Shown here one piece after another: positions 8,653 through 16,961 of a stretch of 64,000 nucleotides of DNA. Each line of letters opens with the position of its first letter. Position 1 is the first letter of the stretch. Under the pieces are notes generated by a model, which was not told the origin of the DNA, did not search any database, and saw only the letters and a list, made by a program, of their open reading frames with translations. The translations under genes and the position numbers were made by a program. Source of the stretch: Endozoicomonas elysicola (GTDB lineage: Bacteria > Pseudomonadota > Gammaproteobacteria > Pseudomonadales > Endozoicomonadaceae); contig NZ_JOJP01000001.1 of the NCBI RefSeq assembly GCF_000710775.1, positions 2,091,729 through 2,155,728 of the forward strand. Direction: 5' to 3'.

Positions 8653-9225
8653 TTAACGGAAAATCTTCATTTCAACACGACGGTTCATCATGCGGGTTTC
8701 TTCTTCATCATTGCTGGCGACTGGGTTTCTTTTACCCTTACCCCAGGCTGCGATGCGGCTCTCTTCAATGCCTTTCTGCATCAGGTAAGCTTTAACAGCC
8801 AATGCCCGGTTTTCAGAGAGATCCTGGTTCACCTGATCTGGGCCAATGTTACAGGTATAGCCAGTCAGTTCAATACGCTTGGATTTACCCATGCGCTCGA
8901 CAACGGCATCCAGCATCATGCGATCATTCATATCCAGATCATGGGTACCAAAGTCAAAGAGAACGGTCTTTGGTGTCTGGTCGGCAATGGCACAGTGCAG
9001 GCCGGAAACCATAGCACCAGCGACCATCGCAGCACCACCGGCAGCCAGATTGCTTAGAGCAGTGGGAACGCCCACAGCCATTCCGCCTTTCACAGCGCAT
9101 TCGGACCAGTTAGGGGTTGATTTGTAATCACCAGCAACCATTTCATTGCTGGTTTTCATCATGCCGCAACCTGTCATTAAGACGGCTGCTGTCAGAAGGG
9201 CGGGTATTCTGAGTTGCCTTATCAT
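8653..9225 (-). CDS. OmpA-family outer-membrane lipoprotein
   Basis: A 190-residue lipoprotein. The N-terminal signal ends in a lipobox, LMTGC, with the lipidated Cys at residue 20. A Gly/Ala-rich hydrophobic stretch follows (around residues 50-80), resembling a glycine-zipper. The C-terminal part (about 90-185) is an OmpA/Pal-like peptidoglycan-binding domain with LTGYTCNIG, the NQDLSENRALAVKAYL helix and RRVEMKIF. It probably ties the outer membrane to the cell wall. The ATG at 9225 has GGAG seven bases upstream; the longer open frame to 9384 has no signal and is rejected. Confidence 0.88.
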   Translation of the reverse strand: MIRQLRIPALLTAAVLMTGCGMMKTSNEMVAGDYKSTPNWSECAVKGGMAVGVPTALSNLAAGGAAMVAGAMVSGLHCAIADQTPKTVLFDFGTHDLDMNDRMMLDAVVERMGKSKRIELTGYTCNIGPDQVNQDLSENRALAVKAYLMQKGIEESRIAAWGKGKRNPVASNDEEETRMMNRRVEMKIFR

Positions 9226-9458
9226 GGTACTTCTCCATCCATGGTTTGATTGGTTTTTTGATCTTTTGATTCCCTTTATGGGGAATTTATAAACAGTATA
9301 GTTATGTGATTTTCCATTGCGGGAGTAAGAAAAGAAAAGTGTATAACCGCTAATGGGGAGTCTGATTTTTGACGGAAAAACCAATGTTTTGAGGACAAAC
9401 GGTAGCTCCTGAGGAGTTACCTGTATAAAAAGAAAATCTATCTACTTTAGTGTTAGGG

Positions 9459-9627
9459 GGGCGTTCTCAATTAGACATGGCACAAACCATGGGTGGCTCT
9501 CCGGGTTGACCACACAAGCACTCACGCTGTGTTGAACGGCTTGAACATGGAGCCACCATGCCCTGCACCTTTCGTCTTGCCTGAATGCTTGTGTGGTTAA
9601 CTGGACTCATGGCTAATTGAGAATGCC
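9459..9627. repeat. Nested palindromic element of about 170 bp
   Basis: The outer arms (about 9459-9480 and 9608-9627) share TTCTCAATTAG and its complement with few mismatches. A second pair, ACCACACAAGCA near 9510 and TGCTTGTGTGGT near 9587, lies inside. A third pair, GGTGGCTC near 9492 and GGAGCCACC at 9549-9557, crosses the second. The whole could fold as a large cruciform or a structured RNA. It is non-coding and looks like a small repeat-family member, but no second copy is in the window. Confidence 0.65.
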
Positions 9628-9631
9628 TCCC

Positions 9632-9824
9632 AGTTTCTGTTGAGATAAGGTTCCAAGCTCACTGGTTCGTAAAGCCGCACTCCATAAGGCGAGCTAATGC
9701 GAGTGTAATGGTTTTTCATCAAACCAGCTTAATGAAGCCGGCAAGCGGCATTACGAACCAGACTGCGAGGCGCTCGAAGCATTCTGGCTTGAGCTGAGAA
9801 AGGAACCTTAAGTCAGCAGAACCT
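9632..9824. mobile_element. MITE-like element, copy 1
   Basis: Bounded by imperfect terminal inverted repeats of about 23 bp: AGTTTCTGTTGAGATAAGG at the left, and a right end that reads AGGTTCTGCTGACTTAAGG on the other strand. The interior contains a hairpin around GGTTCGTAA and TTACGAACC. It carries no gene. It is clearly related to the element at 33865-34127, with the same ends, the same left hairpin and the same tail near GAAGCATTCTGGCTTGAGC, but lacks about 70 bases of it. Its right end abuts the MATE remnant, which suggests insertion into that gene. Confidence 0.7.
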
Positions 9825-10062
9825 AGCAAACCGGACGCTCTTTCAAACCCTTCATCAGCTGCCACACAATGACAGCAGCCAGAAAAATATTGGAAATCGG
9901 TATAGCCAGAAATACTCCGATAGAACTAAATAGCGGTGGAAGGGTGATCAGCATTGGAATCTAAACAGCTATGTTGCCGACGGTAATAAAGGTTGCCGTT
10001 CTGGATTTTGCCAGAGACTGAAAAGACGCAGCAGCTACCAAAATAAACCCATCCAGAAGCAT
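9823..10062 (-). pseudogene. MATE-family efflux transporter remnant (3' end)
   Basis: Reading the minus strand from 10062 gives about 79 residues that look like the last two membrane helices of a MATE multidrug/Na+ antiporter: FQSLAKSRTATFITVGN, then after an in-frame TAG (9961-9963) a Pro-rich helix, GVFLAIPISNIFLAAVIVWQ and a short tail. The 5' part of the gene is absent, and a stop (TAA) lies four codons upstream of 10062. The stop at 9823-9825 is formed at the junction with the MITE-like element. The gene is dead. Identification rests on pattern recognition. Confidence 0.6.
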
Positions 10063-10542
10063 GCATGAACTTTATAGAGATAGTTTCAAATCAACTCAGG
10101 CTTAAGGCTTGATTCATTTATCAATGGATGACATCTGCTTTATTTGTCAGATAGCTCACTTTCAGTGACTCAGTAAATTTACTGGGCAATATTTTTAAGT
10201 GTTTGTTTAAATTTTGGTGAAACCTGCTTTTATTGACTGCGAGCAAGTGCTGTCTTTGTCCTTTCGCTATTATCCCTTTCTTTACCAGATCAAGGTATAG
10301 GTTTTTCTTATATAAGATTTCAGGTTCAGTGTCTGGTATCGCCATCTTTCACAGGGCAGACTGGTGGCTGTACGAAAGTAGAATGAAAGTCTCGCCCAAG
10401 GCTCAAACCAGGCTCCAGTGACGTCTTGCTATATACGCATGTCAGTGAAGCGTGTGCGTTGGTATCAGGGAGATAGCAGCCTGAACTTGAGTGACCAGTA
10501 CGTTGAACCGCCGTTATCACTAAAACCGGGGGTGTTCACAAG
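10063..10542. other. Intergenic region without a supported gene
   Basis: This stretch of 480 bases lies between the MATE remnant and the SnoaL-like gene. A minus-strand frame of 74 codons (10121-10345) is lysine-rich but has no good ribosome binding site and no recognisable family. The part from about 10380 has short self-complementary stretches but nothing I can name. It may hold further decayed sequence. Confidence 0.4.
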
Positions 10543-10932
10543 ATGACCACTACACGTCAGCATTTAATCGATCTTACTTTTAACTTTATGGAGGCATTCA
10601 ATACAAACAATCTTGATGAAGTAATGACCTTTTTTACGGAAGATGCAATCTATGATGAATTCAACAATAAGAGAAATAAAGGCAAGGAGGCTATCCGGCG
10701 AACTCTGGAACCGCAGTTTTCAGGGAGATTTGGTGTTATGCAGTTCCTTGATGAGGATTTGTTTATCGATGCTGAGTCAGGAAAAGTCATGGTGAGTTGG
10801 CTCTGTAAGCTGGAGGTCAAGGATCAGCCTGTATCCTGGCGTGGCTTGGACTTACTGCATTTTAATGGTGATAAAGTGGTGCAAAAGCTGACTTATGCAA
10901 AAAGCAAAGTCCCTTTGTTTCATGATTGTTAA
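10543..10932 (+). CDS. SnoaL-like (NTF2-fold) protein
   Basis: A 129-residue cone-shaped alpha+beta protein of the SnoaL/nuclear transport factor 2 superfamily. It starts with a long helix (LIDLTFNFMEAFNTNN), then MTFFTEDAIYDEF, a GKEAIRRTL helix, and beta strands ending in WRGLDLLHFNGDKVV. This is the usual architecture of small ketosteroid-isomerase-like enzymes and binding proteins. No catalytic pair can be assigned and the neighbours do not suggest a pathway. GGGGGTG lies about 9 bases upstream of the ATG. Confidence 0.78.
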   Translation: MTTTRQHLIDLTFNFMEAFNTNNLDEVMTFFTEDAIYDEFNNKRNKGKEAIRRTLEPQFSGRFGVMQFLDEDLFIDAESGKVMVSWLCKLEVKDQPVSWRGLDLLHFNGDKVVQKLTYAKSKVPLFHDC

Positions 10933-11222
10933 TGGCTACCCAGCCACTTTTGAACGGGGCTTGTATCTGAGATTGTTTTAATTCGATACAAAATACGATC
11001 TGTTTTTAAAACTTAGCCTCAAGAGTTAAGACAATACATCTCTTTTTGTTTGTTTTGCCTGAAATGGGGCGGGTTTACATAACCTGGCTAAAACAGTCAC
11101 AGGCTGCCAATCAGCCCGCTTATTTTGGCCCTGACAGAGCAGTGAATTTCTGAATATATGTTGGGGCGAATCCAGCTGCTTCAGACGGTTCTAACGAAAT
11201 AATAATGATTTAAGGTTTTTTG

Positions 11223-12374
11223 ATGAAGTCGTATTCCATCGCCGCATCTTTGCTGTGTTTACTTTTGGTATCTTTCCAAAATCAGGCTCAGGATGGTCTT
11301 GCAGATGAGCAGGTGAGTCTTAATAAGGTGGATTCTACTCAGATGGATCTTAAACATATGATACGAACTGATGAACGCCATCGGCCATATAATCCACCTG
11401 AATCCCTTAATGATGGGATATTAGTCGGTAACCTGACGTCAATAGCCGTTGATTCATCAGGAATTGAGCAGTTGAGATATCGGATTGGTAAGGGAGATTA
11501 TGGCTATATTGATAGCCTGCTGGTCAGTTATAACGGGAAACTGGTCGTGGAGGATTATTGGGGTGATGGGACTATTGATAAGCCTCACTTTGTTTTTTCA
11601 ATTACGAAAAATATATTATCAAATGCTATCGGTAAGGCCATTGAGCTTGGTCTTATCAGCAGTGTGAATGACCCCATTATAAAATACTTTCCCGAGTTAT
11701 CGGAGAAAAATCTGTCGTCTGGTGTTGATACTATACGAATTCATGATCTGCTGACGATGCGTTCAGGCTTGAATATTAAGGGAGTGGATATTCCTCTTGA
11801 TACTATTAATGAAAATAATCATGTTGAACATTATTTTACCATGACCAGACCTGTAATCCCCGGGCAATACTTCAAGTATCAGGGGGCAGACCCAGATATT
11901 TTGAATCATATTCTTTATAACGTGTCAGGACTGACCTTGGAAGAATTTACCGAGCAGCACTATTTCAAGCCTCTGGGGATTGATAATGTGCGCTGGGAGC
12001 AGTCTGCTTGCGGGCTAACCAAGGCAAGTTCAGGACTGCATCTTACTTCAAGAGATATGATGAAAATTGGATTGGTTACGATGTCTAAAGGGGACTATCG
12101 GGGGTATCAGGTATTGAACCGGATGTGGGTGGAGGAAGCTACCAGTGCGAAAACAACCAATGGTAACTATGGCTACTACTGGTGGACTGAAGACTTCAGG
12201 GTAAGCGGTGACCGTGTTAAAACAATTTCAGGACGTGGAGCAAGGGGGCAGTTTATTTTTATGATGCCTGAGCTTGAGTTAGTGGTTGTGGTCACCAGCA
12301 GTAATGATAATAAAACCCGAAGGGCTCCCTTTACCTTTGTACCAGAATTAATTTTACCTGCCTTTATTCGATAG
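11223..12374 (+). CDS. Class C beta-lactamase-fold serine hydrolase
   Basis: A 383-residue exported serine hydrolase of the AmpC/EstB (beta-lactamase-related) family. The N-terminus is a signal peptide ending near QNQAQ. The nucleophile motif is SITK (Ser126-Lys129), followed by IHDLLTMRSGL, which is typical of the family. The second motif is in KYQGADPDIL, where Tyr replaces the usual YxN arrangement, and GRGARGQFIF stands in for the KTG strand. Family members act as esterases, D-amino peptidases or beta-lactamases; the weak YxN and KTG equivalents argue for an esterase or peptidase. The ATG at 11223 has AAGG upstream; TTG at 11220 is also open. Confidence 0.82.
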   Translation: MKSYSIAASLLCLLLVSFQNQAQDGLADEQVSLNKVDSTQMDLKHMIRTDERHRPYNPPESLNDGILVGNLTSIAVDSSGIEQLRYRIGKGDYGYIDSLLVSYNGKLVVEDYWGDGTIDKPHFVFSITKNILSNAIGKAIELGLISSVNDPIIKYFPELSEKNLSSGVDTIRIHDLLTMRSGLNIKGVDIPLDTINENNHVEHYFTMTRPVIPGQYFKYQGADPDILNHILYNVSGLTLEEFTEQHYFKPLGIDNVRWEQSACGLTKASSGLHLTSRDMMKIGLVTMSKGDYRGYQVLNRMWVEEATSAKTTNGNYGYYWWTEDFRVSGDRVKTISGRGARGQFIFMMPELELVVVVTSSNDNKTRRAPFTFVPELILPAFIR

Positions 12375-12663
12375 CATACTGATTATTTTTCAGTCTTATC
12401 TATTGCATCAGACATGAAAGGGCAGGGGGCTTTGCTATAGAGTACTCAAGCAATACGCTGTATTCAAAGAGGAGTTGAAATAATATTCAGTTCTATTAAG
12501 CCCTGTGAATTCTTAAGCTGAGTAAAATGGAGCAATCTACTTTGCTGGTCTACATTTAGCTTTCTTTTGCTTTTGGTGAAGACTGGGTAAATCTATTGTT
12601 TTTTTATAAACGATATTGCCTCTTCATTAATCCAATAATTACTTCTCTATGAAATCATAACTG

Positions 12664-14022
12664 ATGTTAATAACAATAGCGGGATTTGCATTTTCTGTCG
12701 GACTATTGATCTATTTAACCGTTCGCTGGCAGTGGCCATCTTTTCTGGCACTTCTTATTGCCAGTTATACAGCGGGTTTGAGTTTTGGGCTTTCGCCAAA
12801 TCAGATTACATCCGCAGTAATGGATGGTTTTGGAGTCACATTGGGTGAAATTGGTTTAACGATTGCCCTGGGGACGTTGTTGGGTTATATCCTGGAATAC
12901 TGTGGAGCAACCATAAGCATCGCAAGGGGGATCATTGTTTTTTTTGGGGACCGGTTTCCGGGCCTTGCTCTGGCAATTACCGGCTATATTGTTTCCATTC
13001 CTATTTATTGCGACTCCGGCTTTATTATTCTCAATTCCATTCGACGGTACCTGGCTAAAACGCATCATGTTTCTCCAGTATTTCTTAGTACAGTGCTGGG
13101 TAGTGCTCTCTATGCTACACATACATTAGTTTTACCTACGCCCGGCCCACTGATTGCGGCGATTAATTTTCAATTAACGGGCTATTTACCCATTGTCTTG
13201 ATGCTGGGGCTGGTGTTGTCTTTGCTGGCTGCAGTAGCTGGTTTTGTCTGGGCTTTGTGTGTTCGTAATCTGGTACCTGCCAAGCTTGACTCTCAGAATG
13301 CTGAGGAGCCTTTGGTGAATGAGTCTGCTGATATCCATTTCCTTATCGCGATCACCCCGATACTGACACCGATGCTGTTGATTTCAGTGGGCGGTATTGT
13401 AGGCCATGGTGAAAACATGGTTAGCCAGTGGTTTGGATTTTTAGGCCAGCCGGTGAATGCCTTGCTGGCGGGTTTGGCCACGACACTGCCACTGTTGAAA
13501 TATGGTTCAGCGGAAAAACTTCAGATGTGTATTTCCAAAGGTCTGGAAGCCGGAGGCAAGATTGTTCTGATTGTTGGCTGTGGTGGTGCTTTTGGGTATG
13601 TGCTTCAAAGCAGTAATCTGACTGAGCTGTTTACCCGAAATTCTGGATTCGTAAACTTGGGGCTGTTTTTACCTTTTGTGATGGCAGCCATTGTAAAAAC
13701 AGCGGAAGGTTCAACAACTGTTGCCTTGATAACCGCTTCTGTTCTGGTGAGCCCGCTGCTATCCGCGCTCGGCCTGGATACAACAACTGGTCGGTTACTT
13801 GCACTGTTTGCCTGCAGCGGTGGTGCAATGACCATTGCTCATGTGAATGACAGTTACTTCTGGATTATCACTGAGTTTACCGGGATGGATACGGCGACAG
13901 CATTGAAATCCCTGACGATAGCGACTTTCTTCCAGGGTATCGTGGTTTTGTTAACGGTGCTGCTACTGGCTTTTTTTCTTGATGTTATAGCTTTGCAAAC
14001 AATCCCGTTTTTGCTCGGATAA
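12664..14022 (+). CDS. GntP-family permease
   Basis: A 452-residue polytopic membrane protein with about 12-14 hydrophobic segments, belonging to the GntP gluconate:H+ symporter family. Diagnostic stretches include YIVSIPIYCDSGFIIL, HTLVLPTPGPLIAA and AEGSTTVALITASV, plus HVNDSYFWIITEFTGM near the C-terminus. Members take up gluconate, other sugar acids, D-serine or similar hydroxy acids. No gluconate kinase or glycerate kinase is nearby, so the substrate is open. It converges with alanine dehydrogenase and shares a terminator region. Confidence 0.9.
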   Translation: MLITIAGFAFSVGLLIYLTVRWQWPSFLALLIASYTAGLSFGLSPNQITSAVMDGFGVTLGEIGLTIALGTLLGYILEYCGATISIARGIIVFFGDRFPGLALAITGYIVSIPIYCDSGFIILNSIRRYLAKTHHVSPVFLSTVLGSALYATHTLVLPTPGPLIAAINFQLTGYLPIVLMLGLVLSLLAAVAGFVWALCVRNLVPAKLDSQNAEEPLVNESADIHFLIAITPILTPMLLISVGGIVGHGENMVSQWFGFLGQPVNALLAGLATTLPLLKYGSAEKLQMCISKGLEAGGKIVLIVGCGGAFGYVLQSSNLTELFTRNSGFVNLGLFLPFVMAAIVKTAEGSTTVALITASVLVSPLLSALGLDTTTGRLLALFACSGGAMTIAHVNDSYFWIITEFTGMDTATALKSLTIATFFQGIVVLLTVLLLAFFLDVIALQTIPFLLG

Positions 14023-14054
14023 AAAAATGCAGCTTCACCTGGAAGGAAAAGCTG
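14021..14054 (-). terminator. Rho-independent terminator of ald
   Basis: On the minus strand TGCAGCTT and AAGCTGCA form an 8-bp stem with a loop of about 11 bases, followed by seven T. It lies just past the ald stop codon and overlaps the end of the GntP gene. Confidence 0.8.
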
Positions 14055-14074
14055 CACCTGCTACTTGGGGGAAA

Positions 14075-15196
14075 TTAAATTTCCGTAAGCATCTGGGCTG
14101 CTGGTTTGTAGGTGAGGTTTTGTGCAAGCGCAACGCTTTCACAGGTGACCACCCCCTTACAGACATTCAGGCCTTCCAGCAGGTGTGGATTATCTTCAAG
14201 GGCTTTACGAGGCCCCTTATTGGCAATTTGCAGCACATAAGGCAGTGTTGCATTGTTCAGTGCCAGGGTGGAAGTACGGGCAACAGCGCCAGGCATATTG
14301 GCTACACAGTAGTGAACCACTTCATCAACGATAAAAGTGGGCTCTGCATGGGTAGTAGCAACGGATGTTTCGGCACAGCCGCCCTGATCAATCGCCACAT
14401 CAACGATGACAGAACCGGGTTTCATTTTGCCAACCAGTTCACGGGTGATCAGCTTGGGTGCAGCTGCCCCTGGCAGAAGGACACCACCAATAACCAGGTC
14501 AGCAGAGGAGACATGTTGCTCAATGGACTGGAAGGTGGAGTAAACTGTGCGAACCCGATTGCCGTATTGGGCATCCAGCCTGCGCAGTGCATCTACAGAA
14601 CGATCAAGTACGACAACCTCGGCACCCATACCAACAGCCATGGCGGTTGCGTTTTGTCCAACAACACCGGCTCCAATAATCACCACTTTAGCGGGTTCAA
14701 CTCCGGGCACACCACCCAAAAGCATACCTCGACCCGCCATGGATTTTTCAAGGCAACGGGCTCCTGCCTGAATGGACATACGGCCAGCAACTTCCGACAT
14801 TGGAGCCAGCAGAGGCAGACGGCCATGGACATCGGTTACAGTTTCGTAGGCGATGCACGTCGCACCGGAATTGATCAGGTCGTTGGTTTGCGGAACGTCT
14901 GGGGCCAGATGCAGGTAGGTAAAAAGAGTGTGGTGTGGTTTCAGTCTGGCCCGTTCAATAGCCTGCGGTTCTTTTACCTTTACGATGAGCTCAGCGACAT
15001 CAAAAACAGCTTCAGGAGTCTCAAGAATTGCGGCTCCGGCAGCTAGATAATCTTCATTATAAAAACCTACACCACTTCCGGCATTGCCCTCTACAAAAAC
15101 CTCATGTCCATTTTGCACCAGTTCTTTAACAGCAGCCGGTGTCAGCCCTACACGGTACTCGTGATTCTTGATTTCCTTGGGAATGCCTATCCGCAT
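14075..15196 (-). CDS. ald: Alanine dehydrogenase
   Basis: A 373-residue NAD-dependent alanine dehydrogenase, which interconverts L-alanine with pyruvate, ammonia and NADH. It begins MRIGIPKEIKNHEYRVGLTP, the family signature with the substrate-binding Arg and Lys. HLAPD holds the catalytic His region and VVIIGAGVVGQNA is the NAD-binding Rossmann loop. Length is typical. The ATG at 15196 has GGAG six bases upstream; the longer frame to 15244 is not supported. It is divergent from a glutamine-synthetase-like ligase, which suits a role in recycling alanine made by pyruvate-dependent aminotransferases, though that link is inference. Confidence 0.95.
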   Translation of the reverse strand: MRIGIPKEIKNHEYRVGLTPAAVKELVQNGHEVFVEGNAGSGVGFYNEDYLAAGAAILETPEAVFDVAELIVKVKEPQAIERARLKPHHTLFTYLHLAPDVPQTNDLINSGATCIAYETVTDVHGRLPLLAPMSEVAGRMSIQAGARCLEKSMAGRGMLLGGVPGVEPAKVVIIGAGVVGQNATAMAVGMGAEVVVLDRSVDALRRLDAQYGNRVRTVYSTFQSIEQHVSSADLVIGGVLLPGAAAPKLITRELVGKMKPGSVIVDVAIDQGGCAETSVATTHAEPTFIVDEVVHYCVANMPGAVARTSTLALNNATLPYVLQIANKGPRKALEDNPHLLEGLNVCKGVVTCESVALAQNLTYKPAAQMLTEI

Positions 15197-15536
15197 ATTC
15201 AACTCCATGATCATATTAACGTGGGTTATAACAATATTTAACATTAATTCTCATAGGTTTTTGTCTTGAATATAGTTTCTATTTAGTGTTTTTCACTAAA
15301 AATTATTTTTTGTTTATTGATTTGCTCTGTGTTCAGGATAATGTGACAAATAAAGCAATTTAATCGCCTGTTAAGGCATGGTTGTTAAATATATTGAACA
15401 ACCTGTGGTAACTGGGCAGTATTGATATAAAAAAAGCATTAAAAATAACAAAGAGGGTAAGTTAGCCAATAGCTGGTTTCAGGCATATTGAGATGGCTAT
15501 CAGCGTTTGCTCTCAAAAAAGTCAGGGAATGTTTAT
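15197..15536. promoter_or_regulatory. Divergent promoter region between ald and a glutamine-synthetase-like gene
   Basis: A very AT-rich stretch of 340 bases separates two divergent starts and should hold both promoters. A- and T-tracts and repeated ATTA/TAAA words are frequent around 15240-15440, but I cannot assign -35 and -10 boxes or a clear operator. Confidence 0.4.
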
Positions 15537-16895
15537 ATGCAAGCGTTTAAAACGGAACTTGCGGATTATCTTGAGCGCTATCCGCAGACTGAGTACATCG
15601 ACACCTTATTACCTGATATTAATGGCTTTGTAAGGGGGAAGCGCTTGCCGGCCACCGCTTTTAACAAGCTGGAAAAAGGATGCTACCTGCCTTGCTCGGT
15701 GTTTTCTCTGGATATTACTGGTGTCACCATAGAAGAAGCGGGGTTGGGCATGAAAATTGGTGAGCCTGATCGTCTTTGTCTACCAGTTTCAGGAACACTT
15801 TCTCCATCAGCGATTGATCCTGAAAAAGTCGCTCAGGTGCTTTTAACCATGAAGGATGAAGATGGTAGTGGTTTTTCCTATGAACCCAGAAATGTTCTGG
15901 CCAGTGTGGTTCAACGTTTTAAAACACTGGGTTATACACCCGTCGTAGCTTTGGAGCTTGAGTTTTATCTGGTTGATCCACAACGTACTGAAGAAGGTAA
16001 GTTACAGCCCCCTGTTGGTTTTGTTACCGGTGCCCGTGAAACCATGAGTCAGGTTTATTCAGTTGACGGGTTGGCAGATTTTGCCGGGTTTCTGAATGAT
16101 GTAAATCAGCTTGCTAAAGCTCAGGGGGTTCCCGCTGATTCAGCGGTAGCCGAAGCGGCACCCGGACAGTTTGAGATTAATCTCAAACATGGCGAAGATC
16201 CTGTCGCTGCCTGTGATCACGCCATTATGCTTAAGCGACTGATTCGAGAGTTGGCCGGGCGCTATAACTATGAAGCGACCTTTATGGCCAAGCCTTACGA
16301 AGAGCATCCGGGAAATGGTCTGCATATTCATGTCAGTCTTCAGGATGATGCCGGAGGTAATGTATTCGCCAATGCTGACGGGGAGGACAGTAAACTCCTT
16401 CAGCACGCCATTGCCGGCTCCATCGATATGATGCCGGAAACCGTGGCGTTGCTCTGCCCTAATGTCAACTCCTACCGTCGTCTTGTTCCCGATATGTATG
16501 TGCCGCTTCAGGCTTCCTGGGGACACAATAATAGAACGGTGTCGCTGAGGATACCCGCCAGTGGCCAGCAAGACCGAAGAATAGAGCATCGCCTGGCAGG
16601 TGCTGATGCCAACCCTTACCTGACTTTAGCTGCTGTGCTGTCCGGCATGTTATACGGTATCGAAAACAAACTGACACCGCCGGAAGAGGCTTCGCCAAGA
16701 ATTGAGAGTGACTTGCCTCTGCTTCCCCATCGACCTGCAGATGCTCTGTCAAAACTGGCAGAGGGGCAGCTGCTTTCAAGATACATCAGTCAGCAATATA
16801 TTGATTTGTATTCACTCTGCAAGCGAGAAGAGCTTCAGAGGTTCGAACGCCATGTGACAGCATTGGAAACCGAGTGGATGTTGAAGACCGCCTGA
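15537..16895 (+). CDS. Glutamine-synthetase-family gamma-glutamylamine ligase
   Basis: A 452-residue member of the type I glutamine synthetase fold, closer to PuuA-type gamma-glutamylpolyamine synthetases than to GlnA. The N-terminal domain has LLPDINGFVRGKRLP, and the catalytic domain has ELEFYL, NGLHIHVSLQD and NRTVSLRIP with RIEHRLAGADANPYL. PuuA ligates glutamate to putrescine with ATP; relatives use other amines or ethanolamine. The ATG at 15537 with AGGGA upstream is preferred to TTG 15507. A second, distinct PuuA-type gene lies at 49663 inside the polyamine cluster, so this one may serve another amine. Its neighbours are ald and an 8-oxoguanine deaminase. Confidence 0.82.
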   Translation: MQAFKTELADYLERYPQTEYIDTLLPDINGFVRGKRLPATAFNKLEKGCYLPCSVFSLDITGVTIEEAGLGMKIGEPDRLCLPVSGTLSPSAIDPEKVAQVLLTMKDEDGSGFSYEPRNVLASVVQRFKTLGYTPVVALELEFYLVDPQRTEEGKLQPPVGFVTGARETMSQVYSVDGLADFAGFLNDVNQLAKAQGVPADSAVAEAAPGQFEINLKHGEDPVAACDHAIMLKRLIRELAGRYNYEATFMAKPYEEHPGNGLHIHVSLQDDAGGNVFANADGEDSKLLQHAIAGSIDMMPETVALLCPNVNSYRRLVPDMYVPLQASWGHNNRTVSLRIPASGQQDRRIEHRLAGADANPYLTLAAVLSGMLYGIENKLTPPEEASPRIESDLPLLPHRPADALSKLAEGQLLSRYISQQYIDLYSLCKREELQRFERHVTALETEWMLKTA

Positions 16896-16917
16896 TTTCA
16901 TTGCTTTAGTTTTGAAA

Positions 16918-16940
16918 AAGGGAAGCCATTGGCTTCCCTT
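16918..16940. terminator. Bidirectional terminator
   Basis: AAGGGAAGCC and GGCTTCCCTT form a 10-bp perfect stem with a three-base loop between the convergent ligase and deaminase genes. A-rich sequence precedes it and GCTTTTA follows. Confidence 0.85.
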
Positions 16941-16961
16941 GCTTTTATCGGATAAGAGCTT

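Noticed and set aside
9226-9384. N-terminal extension of the OmpA-like lipoprotein
   Set aside because: The lipoprotein signal starts at 9225 with a good ribosome binding site; the extra residues would bury the signal.
10121-10345. 74-codon minus-strand frame
   Set aside because: Lysine-rich and isolated, with no start signal or family; mentioned only in the intergenic note.
14027-15046. 339-codon open frame on the plus strand opposite ald
   Set aside because: It is fully antisense to a well-supported alanine dehydrogenase, has no ribosome binding site and no recognisable protein.
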